From contig CABUDN010000143.1 of NCBI GenBank assembly GCA_902490355.1, positions 1-6,300 on the forward strand: DNA of 6,300 nucleotides. Direction: 5' to 3'. Source of the DNA: an uncultured Oscillibacter sp. GTDB lineage: Bacteria; Bacillota; Clostridia; Oscillospirales; Oscillospiraceae. A program made the translations under genes and the position numbers. Below are positions 1 through 5,870 of the stretch, one piece after another. The notes beneath the pieces were generated by a model, which ran no database searches, was not told the DNA's origin, and saw nothing but the letters and a program-made list of their open reading frames with translations. Positions within the stretch are counted from its first letter, which is position 1. Each line of letters begins with the position of its first letter.

Positions 1-47
1 GACCACCGAGATCTACACTCTTTCCCTACACGACGCTCTTCCGATCT
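1..47 (+). other. Illumina P5/TruSeq adapter remnant (artificial)
   Basis: These 47 bases match, as I remember it, the last 47 of the 58 bases of the Illumina TruSeq universal (P5) adapter, lacking only its first 11 bases. The stretch starts GACCACCGAGATCTACAC and ends in the familiar GCTCTTCCGATCT. It is library-preparation sequence left at a contig end, not genomic DNA. True sequence should begin at or near base 48. Because the assembler ended here, the bases just to the right may rest on few reads. Confidence 0.97.
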
Positions 48-445
48 TGTTTGCTGATTAAGAAAAGCTTTGCTGCTTCAGCAATGAAGAAAAACAAAAG
101 AAGATATGTAAAGAAACGAGAGGAAAAAATCAAAAAACATAAATTCAAATTGACAAGGATATCCATTACAATATAAAATGTTAGCGGCAAATTGGTTCGA
201 TTTTTTCACAAAATTTTTAGCCAAAACTCTGAAAAATACCAAAAAGGCGTCAAAATGTGCATAGAAATCCGGTAACAATTCACATCGGAAATGGTGTCTG
301 CATTTGAAATCAAGACCGCCGTAAAGGTTATCGACCCCGTTGGGTAAAAAAGCTATATTATGTATTGATAGCAGTGTTCCGTTGCTTTTTGAAAGTACGC
401 AGATTGCTGTTCCGGTGTTTGCTTCATGATTTTTGTATTCCGACA
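48..445. other. A+T-rich stretch without a recognisable gene
   Basis: This stretch is much richer in A and T than the genes that follow, with many A-runs and T-runs. I find no convincing coding region on either strand. A 42-codon open frame from the adapter edge to a TAA at 174-176 is lysine-rich and looks like a product of A-rich composition. A minus-strand open frame (78-665) has only a TTG start, no ribosome binding site and no family I recognise. One perfect small hairpin is visible (TTGCTG, loop CTT, CAGCAA; 70-84), but no T-run follows it on the + strand. A TATATT-like -10 hexamer at 354-359 has no matching -35. The stretch could be ordinary intergenic DNA, the decayed end of a neighbouring gene, or a weakly supported contig end. 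Confidence 0.6.
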
Positions 446-506
446 GACTGCCCGGTGATGGGGAGTCGTGTTGCGTTGCATCCTTCTTGCAGACGCCCGT
501 TTTTTT
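446..506 (+). terminator. Candidate terminator with competing antiterminator hairpin
   Basis: Three segments could form two exclusive structures. Segment A (GACTGCCC, 446-453) pairs with segment B (GGGGAGTC, 460-467) at 7 of 8 positions around a 6-base loop. Segment B (461-467) can instead pair with segment C (GACGCCC, 492-498) at 6 of 7 positions. Inside that larger arm is a second small stem, TGCA at 477-480 with TGCA at 488-491. Segment C is followed one base later by seven T's (500-506), as expected for an intrinsic terminator. A and C lie within near-copies of the same words, CAGACTGCCCG (444-454) and CAGACGCCCG (490-499). This could be an attenuator of the downstream gene or the plain terminator of something to the left. 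The B:C stem has a mismatch and a 9-base bulge, so its strength is uncertain. I match it to no known riboswitch class. Confidence 0.35.
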
Positions 507-514
507 GTCCATCA

Positions 515-532
515 TTGTCAAATAATTATCAA
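515..532 (+). promoter_or_regulatory. Candidate Rex (NADH-responsive repressor) operator
   Basis: The 18-mer TTGTCAAATAATTATCAA is an inverted repeat, TTGTCAA-N4-TTATCAA. It matches the clostridial Rex consensus TTGTTAA-N4-TTAACAA, as I remember it, at 12 of 14 defined positions, with exactly the right spacer. Rex represses fermentation genes when NADH is low relative to NAD+ and leaves DNA when NADH rises. The site lies 135 bp before the start codon of the pyruvate:ferredoxin oxidoreductase. It overlaps an AATAAT hexamer (521-526) that could act as a -10 box, though no good -35 box stands 17 bp before it. The sequence match is direct; binding and promoter position are inferred. Confidence 0.5.
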
Positions 533-537
533 GCAGT

Positions 538-565
538 CCGGCGCCGGGCTTTGCTTCCGGCAAGG
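538..565 (+). other. Overlapping GC-rich hairpins in the probable 5' leader
   Basis: A 10-base palindrome, CCGGCGCCGG (538-547), is followed by CCGGC (557-561), which can pair with GCCGG (543-547) around a 9-base loop. An alternative hairpin uses CTTTGC (549-554) with GCAAGG (560-565), one pair being G-U, around a 5-base loop. The two cannot form together. No T-run follows, so this is not an intrinsic terminator. If transcription starts near the Rex-like site, the structure lies early in the leader of the first gene. A role is speculative, and GC-rich DNA often forms such small hairpins. Confidence 0.25.
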
Positions 566-656
566 GGCAGGGGGGCTTGGTGGTTGTTTGACCGTTGGCA
601 TGCAAACCTGTCATCCAAGTTGCGATCACTACTACCCAGAGAAAAAAAGAAGAATC

Positions 657-660
657 GAGG
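657..660 (+). promoter_or_regulatory. Ribosome binding site fixing the start of the first gene
   Basis: GAGG ends 7 bases before the ATG at 668, the standard spacing. It decides the start: the same frame is open back to an ATG at 365, but that upstream 101-residue stretch resembles no part of the enzyme family. Starting at 668 gives MGHKVVMDGNTAAAYASYAF, the expected N-terminus of pyruvate:ferredoxin oxidoreductase. Confidence 0.85.
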
Positions 661-667
661 ATCAAAA

Positions 668-3600
668 ATGGGACACAAAGTTGTAATGGATGGTAACACC
701 GCTGCGGCTTACGCTTCCTATGCGTTTACCGAAGTCGCGGCCATCTACCCGATCACGCCCTCTTCTCAGATGGCTGAGGCTGTCGATGAGTGGGCGTCTC
801 AGGGGAAGAAGAACTTGTTTGGAAAGCCTGTTAAGGTGATTGAGATGCAGTCTGAGGCTGGCGCTGCGGGCACCTGCCACGGCTCCCTGCAGGCCGGCGC
901 CCTGACCACCACCTATACTGCTTCTCAGGGCCTGATGCTGATGATCCCGCCCATGTTCCGGATTGCCGGCGAGTTCCTGCCCGGTGTTTTCCACGTTTCT
1001 GCCCGGACCGTGGCCCAGAACATGTGGTCCATCTTTGGCGATCAGTCCGACGTGATGACCTGCCGTTCCACCGGCTTTGCCATGCTGGCTTCCGCCTGCC
1101 CCCAGGAGGCCATGGATCTGGGTGCTGTGGCGCATCTGTCCGCCATCAAGGCCCGTCATCCCTTCATGCATTTCTTTGATGGCTTCCGTACCTCTCACGA
1201 GCTGCAGAAGATCGACGCTCTGGATTATGAGGATCTGCGTCCCCTGGTGGATATGGATCAGCTCAATGCTTTCCGCAAGCACAGCCTGAACCCGGAGCAT
1301 CCCCATGTCCGCGGAACCACCGCCAGCTCTGAGACCTTCTTCCAGGGCCGCGAGGCGGGCAACGGCCACTATGATGCCATTCCCGACATCGTCCAGCACT
1401 ACATGGACGAGATCAACAAGCTCACCGGCCGGAACTACAAGCTCTTTGACTATTACGGCGCTCCCGATGCCGAGGAGGTTGTGGTGGTCATGGGCTCCGG
1501 CGCTGAGACCGCCCGGGAGACCGTGGATTACCTCATGAGCCAGGGCCGCAAGGTGGGCATGATTTCCGTGCACCTGTTCCGTCCCTTCTCCGCCAAGCAC
1601 TTCCTGGCTGTCCTGCCTGAGACGGTGCGCAAGGTGGCGGTGCTGGACCGCACCAAGGAGTCCGGTTCTGTGGGCGAGCCTCTGTACCTGGATGTCAAGG
1701 CTGTGCTGACCGGCTCCGGCCGCAGCTTCGATACCATTGTGGGCGGCCGCTTCGGTCTGGCTGCCAAGGATACCACCCCCAGCCAGATCATCGCCGTGTA
1801 CGACAACCTGGAGCAGGCCGAGCCCAAGAACGGCTTCACCATCGGCATTGTGGACGACGTGACCTTTACCTCCCTGCCCTGCAAGGATATCATCCTGCCC
1901 AAGGAGGGCGAGATCTCCTGCAAGCTGTGGGGCACCGGCGGCGACGGTACTGTGGGCGCCAACAAGAACTCCGTCAAGATCATCGGCGGCCTGACCGAGA
2001 AGTACGCCCAGGCCTACTTTGTCTATGACGCCAAGAAGTCCGGCGGCGTGACCCAGAGCCACCTGCGCTTCAGCGACAATCCCATTCACGCGACCTATCT
2101 GGTCCAGTCCGCGGACTTCGTGGCGGTTCACAACCACGCGTATCTGGAGAAGTTCGACGTGGCGGCCGACCTGAAGGAAGGCGGCACCTTCCTGCTCAAC
2201 TGCCAGTGGAACGACGAGGAGCTGGAGCAGCACCTGCCCGGCAGCCTCAAGCGCGCCCTGGCCGCCAAGAACGCCAAGTTCTACACCATCGACGCTTCCG
2301 ATATCGCCATGCGTCTGGGCCTGGGCAACCGGACCAACTCCGTGCTCCAGGCGGCCTTCTTCAAGCTGGCCAACATCATCCCCATGGATACGGCCATCAC
2401 CGCCATGAAGGATGCCATCAAGAAGACCTATCTGGTCAAGGCCGGCCAGAAGGTCGTGGACATGAACTGCGCTGCTGTGGATGAGGGTGTCAGCGCCCTG
2501 CACGAGGTCCATATCCCCGAGAGCTGGAAGAACGCTCCCGTGGAGAACAAGGACGACGGCGTCCACGACTTCTTCCATGATATCTTCAAGCCCCTGGATC
2601 AGATGCAGGGCGACAAGCTCCCCGTGTCCGTGTTCCAGAAGTACGGCACGGTGGACGGCACTTGGCCCAACGGCACGTCCAAGCATGACAAGCGCGCCGA
2701 TGCCATCATGGTTCCCGAGTGGGATCCCAGCAAGTGCATCCAGTGCAACCAGTGCGCCTATGTCTGCCCCCACGCCGCCATCCGTCCCGTGCTGGTGACC
2801 GAGGAGGAGAAGGCCGCGGCTCCCGCCACCTTCGAGACCATCCCCGCCAAGGGTCCCGGCCTGGAGAAGTATACTTACCGCATTCAGGTTTCTCCCTATG
2901 ACTGCCTGGGCTGCGGCTGCTGCGTCAACGCCTGCCTGGCCAAGGACGGTGCCCTGACCCTCAAGCCCGCGGAGTCTCAGGCCGTGCAGGCTGAGAACTG
3001 GACCTACGGCATTGAGACGGTGCCCGTGAAGAAGGATGCCGTCAACGTCAAGACCGTCAAGGGCAGCCAGTTCGCCAAGCCCTACTACGAGTTCCCGCCC
3101 GCCTGCGCCGGCTGCGGCGAGACCGCTTACATCAAGCTGGTCACCCAGCTCTTCGGCGACCGGATGTACATCGCCAATGCCTCCGGCTGCACCGCGGCCC
3201 ACGGCGGCTCCCTGCCCTCCACCCCCTACTGCACGGATGACCGGGGCTTCGGTCCTCCCTGGGAGCAGTCCCTGTTCGAGGACAACGCCGAGTTTGCCTT
3301 CGGCTTCCTCAACGCCCATGAGACCGTCAACGGCGAGCTGGTGGATGCCATCCAGGAGCTCAAGGATGCCGGTGTGGCACCCGAGGCGTGCGAGAAGTAT
3401 CTGGCCGGCAAGAACGACGCTGAGGTCTCCCGCCAGGTGACCGACGATCTGGTTGCCGCTCTGGAGAAGGTCGACGTCAAGCCCGAGGCCAAGGCTTCTG
3501 TGGACTTCGTCCTGCAGAACAAGGAGTTCCTGAGCAAGAAGAGCGTCTGGGCCTTCGGCGGCGACGGCTGGGCCTATGATATCGGCTTCGGCGGCCTGGA

Positions 3601-4186
3601 TCACGTTCTGGCCTCCGGCATGGACATCAACATGCTGGTTCTGGATACCGAGGTGTACTCCAACACCGGCGGACAGTCCTCCAAGGCCACCAACGCCGGC
3701 GCTGTGGCGCAGTTCGCCGCCGGCGGCAAGCGCACCAAGAAGAAGGACCTGGGCATGATGCTCATGAGCTACGGCTACATCTATGTGGCCCAGGTGGCTA
3801 TGGGCGCCGATCCCAACCAGACCCTCAAGGCCATCCGCGAGGCTGAGGCCTATCCCGGCCCCTCCGTGGTCATCTGCTACGCGCCCTGCACCGCTCACGG
3901 CATCCCCCACGGCATGAGCAACTGCCAGCAGGAGATGAAGCGGGCTGTGGAAGCCGGCTACTGGCACCTGTACCGCTACAACCCGGCGCTGCGTGAGGAG
4001 GGCAAGAATCCCTTCATCCTGGATTCCAAGGCTCCCACCAGCGACTTCCTGGAGTTCATCCGCTCCGAACGCCGCTATGCCTCCCTGGAGGCCAAGTTCC
4101 CCGAAGAGGCCAAGAAGCTCTTCGCTGAGGCGGAACAGGGCGCCAAGGACCGCTATGACAACTATGTCAACATGAGCAAGCGGTAA
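668..4186 (+). CDS. nifJ: Pyruvate:ferredoxin (flavodoxin) oxidoreductase, single-chain
   Basis: This cytoplasmic enzyme oxidises pyruvate with CoA to acetyl-CoA and CO2, passing two electrons to ferredoxin. The product is 1172 residues, typical of the homodimeric single-chain form without the C-terminal extension seen in Desulfovibrio africanus. The N-terminal domain has the YPITPSS motif (27-33), Glu63 in SEAG and Arg113, matching active-site Thr31, Glu64 and Arg114 of the D. africanus enzyme. A transketolase-C-like domain starts near 269 and the gamma domain near 399, with KSGGVTQSHLRF from about 457. The EKR-type linker reads DKR here (674-676). Two [4Fe-4S] clusters are bound by Cys690/693/696/700 and Cys746/749/752/756. 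The thiamine diphosphate domain (about 800-1172) has GDG at 965-967 and SNTGGQ at 998-1003. Cys813, 816, 841 and 1074 would hold the proximal cluster. All key ligands are present. It heads the gene group, behind a possible Rex operator. Confidence 0.97.
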   Translation: MGHKVVMDGNTAAAYASYAFTEVAAIYPITPSSQMAEAVDEWASQGKKNLFGKPVKVIEMQSEAGAAGTCHGSLQAGALTTTYTASQGLMLMIPPMFRIAGEFLPGVFHVSARTVAQNMWSIFGDQSDVMTCRSTGFAMLASACPQEAMDLGAVAHLSAIKARHPFMHFFDGFRTSHELQKIDALDYEDLRPLVDMDQLNAFRKHSLNPEHPHVRGTTASSETFFQGREAGNGHYDAIPDIVQHYMDEINKLTGRNYKLFDYYGAPDAEEVVVVMGSGAETARETVDYLMSQGRKVGMISVHLFRPFSAKHFLAVLPETVRKVAVLDRTKESGSVGEPLYLDVKAVLTGSGRSFDTIVGGRFGLAAKDTTPSQIIAVYDNLEQAEPKNGFTIGIVDDVTFTSLPCKDIILPKEGEISCKLWGTGGDGTVGANKNSVKIIGGLTEKYAQAYFVYDAKKSGGVTQSHLRFSDNPIHATYLVQSADFVAVHNHAYLEKFDVAADLKEGGTFLLNCQWNDEELEQHLPGSLKRALAAKNAKFYTIDASDIAMRLGLGNRTNSVLQAAFFKLANIIPMDTAITAMKDAIKKTYLVKAGQKVVDMNCAAVDEGVSALHEVHIPESWKNAPVENKDDGVHDFFHDIFKPLDQMQGDKLPVSVFQKYGTVDGTWPNGTSKHDKRADAIMVPEWDPSKCIQCNQCAYVCPHAAIRPVLVTEEEKAAAPATFETIPAKGPGLEKYTYRIQVSPYDCLGCGCCVNACLAKDGALTLKPAESQAVQAENWTYGIETVPVKKDAVNVKTVKGSQFAKPYYEFPPACAGCGETAYIKLVTQLFGDRMYIANASGCTAAHGGSLPSTPYCTDDRGFGPPWEQSLFEDNAEFAFGFLNAHETVNGELVDAIQELKDAGVAPEACEKYLAGKNDAEVSRQVTDDLVAALEKVDVKPEAKASVDFVLQNKEFLSKKSVWAFGGDGWAYDIGFGGLDHVLASGMDINMLVLDTEVYSNTGGQSSKATNAGAVAQFAAGGKRTKKKDLGMMLMSYGYIYVAQVAMGADPNQTLKAIREAEAYPGPSVVICYAPCTAHGIPHGMSNCQQEMKRAVEAGYWHLYRYNPALREEGKNPFILDSKAPTSDFLEFIRSERRYASLEAKFPEEAKKLFAEAEQGAKDRYDNYVNMSKR

Positions 4187-4208
4187 TCCACGACTCGTCC
4201 ATACCATC

Positions 4209-4269
4209 CCTCCCTTCCCTTCTGGGCGGGGGAGCCGCACTCCGGTTCCTCCGCCCAAGGCTGGGGAGG
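4209..4269 (+). other. Long intergenic stem-loop without T-tract
   Basis: The 137-bp gap after the first gene holds a strong hairpin. Its core is 15 bp (4223-4237 with 4243-4257), including two G-U pairs, around a 5-base loop. An outer helix (CCTCCCT at 4209-4215 with GGGGAGG at 4263-4269, one G-U pair) and a short 3-bp segment between them extend it to about 61 bases. No T-run follows on either strand, so it does not look like an intrinsic terminator. It may protect the 3' end of the oxidoreductase mRNA, mark a processing site, or partly block read-through. The rest of the gap (4270-4323) is A+T-rich with no promoter I can call. Confidence 0.5.
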
Positions 4270-4323
4270 CACTGTCGTATCAAGCACCATATTACTGATT
4301 AATAAAAAAGAGAGGCTTAGATT

Positions 4324-5775
4324 ATGAAAACTGCTCAGGAGTATAAAGACAGCCTGCGGGAGCGGAAGATCCGGGTCTATGTAAAGGGCCAGCTGCTGGA
4401 CAGCCGCGAAGTCATCGATCATCCCTTTATCCGCGGCCACGTCAACTCCGCCGCCATGACCTATGCTCTGGCGGGCAATCCGGAGTACGCCGATCTCATG
4501 ACCACAACCTCCCATCTCACCGGTCATAAGATCAACCGCTTCACCCACATTCATCAGTCCGTGGATGACCTGATGAAAAAGGCCAAGATGCTGCGTACCA
4601 TCTCCCAGAAGACCGGTACCTGCTATCAGCGCTGCGTGGGCTTTGACGCCATGAACGCCACCTACACCGTGACCTACGAGTGCGACAAGGCTCTGGGCAC
4701 CAACTATCATGAGCGCTTCAAGAAGTTCCTCATCCAGGTGCAGGACAATGACTGGATGGTGGCCGGCGCCATGACCGATGTCAAGGGAGACCGCAGCCTG
4801 CGGCCCGGCCAGCAGGTGGACCCCGACATGTTCGTCCACGTGGTGGAAAAGCGGGAGGACGGCATTGTCATCCGCGGTGCCAAGGCCCACATGACCGGTA
4901 TGGTCAACTCCCACTGGATGCTGATCATGCCCACCATGGGCATGCTGGAGAACGAGGCCCAGTACGCCGTCTCCTGCGCGATCCCCGTGGACGCCCCCGG
5001 TGTGACCCACATCTTCGGCCGTCAGACCAACGATGACCGCAAGTGCGAGGGCACCATCGACCAGGGCAACGCCAACTACGGCATCGTCGGCGGCGAGTGC
5101 CTGACCGTTCTGGACAACGTCTTTGTTCCCTGGGAGTACGTGTTCATGTGCGGTGAGTATCAGTTCTCCGGCCTGCTGGTGGAGCGCTTTGCCTGCTATC
5201 ACCGTTCCAACTACGGCGGCTGCAAGGGCGGCGTGAGCGACGTGGTCATCGGTGCTGCCGCGCTGTGGGCCGATTATCAGGGCACCAGCAAGGCAAGCCA
5301 CATCAAGGATAAGCTCAACGAGATGATGCACATGACCGAGACGCTGTACGCCTGCGCCGTGGCCGCGGCGGCCATGGGCGGCCCGACTCCCTCCGGCGCC
5401 TACTTTGTGGACCGGCTGATGGCCAACGTCTGCAAGCACAACGTCACCAAGCTCATCTATGATATTGACCGTCTGGCCCAGGATATCAGCGGCGGCATCA
5501 TTGCCACCATGCCCTCCGAGTCCGATCTGCGCAATCCCGAGATCGGCAAGTGGGTGGAAAAGTATCTGCGCGGCGTGGACGGTGTTCCCACCGAGGACCG
5601 CATGCGGGTGGGCCGTCTGCTGGAGAACATGACCGGCGGCACCGCACTGGTGGAATCCATGCACGGCGCGGGCTCTCCCCAGGCGCAGAAGGTCATGTAT
5701 TCCAAGCTCTCCGGCCTGGAGGAGAAGAAGAAGTTCGCCGCTCACATTGCCGGCGTGGGTCACACCGGCAAGTAA
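4324..5775 (+). CDS. abfD: 4-hydroxybutyryl-CoA dehydratase (vinylacetyl-CoA isomerase)
   Basis: This cytoplasmic, oxygen-sensitive enzyme with FAD and a [4Fe-4S] cluster removes water from 4-hydroxybutyryl-CoA by a radical mechanism to give crotonyl-CoA. It usually also isomerises vinylacetyl-CoA. The product is 483 residues, close to the roughly 490 of the Clostridium aminobutyricum enzyme, and reads along it as I remember that sequence. All four cluster ligands are present one position later: Cys100, Cys104, His293 and Cys300 for Cys99, Cys103, His292 and Cys299. Other active-site positions are kept: Thr191, Glu258, Tyr297, Lys301 and a Glu at 444 just before MHGAGSPQAQ (446-455). KGDR (154-157) and GAKAHMTG (186-193) are further conserved blocks. 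A deletion of about a dozen residues relative to C. aminobutyricum lies near 410-430, outside the ligands. AGAGG (4311-4315), 8 bases before the ATG, supports the start. Its product is the substrate of the next gene's enzyme. Confidence 0.95.
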   Translation: MKTAQEYKDSLRERKIRVYVKGQLLDSREVIDHPFIRGHVNSAAMTYALAGNPEYADLMTTTSHLTGHKINRFTHIHQSVDDLMKKAKMLRTISQKTGTCYQRCVGFDAMNATYTVTYECDKALGTNYHERFKKFLIQVQDNDWMVAGAMTDVKGDRSLRPGQQVDPDMFVHVVEKREDGIVIRGAKAHMTGMVNSHWMLIMPTMGMLENEAQYAVSCAIPVDAPGVTHIFGRQTNDDRKCEGTIDQGNANYGIVGGECLTVLDNVFVPWEYVFMCGEYQFSGLLVERFACYHRSNYGGCKGGVSDVVIGAAALWADYQGTSKASHIKDKLNEMMHMTETLYACAVAAAAMGGPTPSGAYFVDRLMANVCKHNVTKLIYDIDRLAQDISGGIIATMPSESDLRNPEIGKWVEKYLRGVDGVPTEDRMRVGRLLENMTGGTALVESMHGAGSPQAQKVMYSKLSGLEEKKKFAAHIAGVGHTGK

Positions 5776-5792
5776 GCGTTCCCGTTTAATCA

Positions 5793-5839
5793 GCGGCCGG
5801 CCCCGACGTTTCCTTGCTGAAAAGCCGGGGCCGTACCGC
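5793..5839 (+). other. Intergenic stem-loop without T-tract
   Basis: The 95-bp gap after the dehydratase holds a hairpin starting 17 bases past the stop codon. CGGCCCCG (5798-5805) pairs perfectly with CGGGGCCG (about 5826-5833). Beyond a small bulge, GCGG (5793-5796) pairs with CCGC (about 5836-5839). In the apical loop TTTC and GAAA may add 4 bp. The sequence after it is A-rich, not T-rich, so it is not a standard terminator on the + strand. It resembles in kind, but not in sequence, the stem-loop after the first gene. Confidence 0.5.
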
Positions 5840-5854
5840 AAAAAATACATGGAA

Positions 5855-5859
5855 AAGGA
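5855..5859 (+). promoter_or_regulatory. Ribosome binding site with long spacing
   Basis: AAGGA ends 11 bases before the ATG at 5871, at the long end of the usual range. No better start lies nearby: an ATG at 5849 opens only a four-codon frame ending in TGA, out of frame with the gene. The ATG at 5871 gives MDFSLTREQ, a normal acyl-CoA dehydrogenase N-terminus. Confidence 0.65.
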
Positions 5860-5870
5860 ATGAAAAGACT

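Noticed and set aside
70..84. A perfect 6-bp hairpin near the left end, as a terminator.
   Set aside because: It is short and A+T-rich, and no T-run follows on the + strand. The T's on the minus strand are interrupted.
48..176. Open + frame from the adapter edge to TAA, possibly the tail of an upstream gene.
   Set aside because: It is only 42 codons and very rich in lysine because the DNA is A-rich. The codon use is unlike the other genes, and no family is recognisable.
564..583. G-rich run in the leader that might form a G-quadruplex.
   Set aside because: Only two runs have three or more G's, the rest being GG pairs, so at best a weak two-tier structure is possible.
78..665. A 195-residue minus-strand open frame with a hydrophobic, signal-like N-terminus.
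   Set aside because: It starts only with TTG and has no ribosome binding site. It covers the control region of the oxidoreductase, ends in low-complexity Phe-rich sequence, and resembles no family I know.
365..667. A 101-residue N-terminal extension of the oxidoreductase from an in-frame ATG.
   Set aside because: The extension matches nothing in the family. It would include the Rex-like site and hairpins, and the ATG at 668 has a properly spaced GAGG and gives the canonical N-terminus.
662..4258. A 1198-residue open frame antisense to the whole oxidoreductase, and another (4162-5850) antisense to the dehydratase.
   Set aside because: Long antisense frames arise when a sense gene uses almost only C- or G-ending codons. 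Their translations are repetitive in Gly, Leu, His and Ala, and show no domains.
5849..5863. A four-codon frame (MEKE) overlapping the ribosome binding site of the last gene, as a regulatory leader peptide.
   Set aside because: It has no ribosome binding site of its own and is too short to judge. Such frames occur by chance in A-rich leaders.
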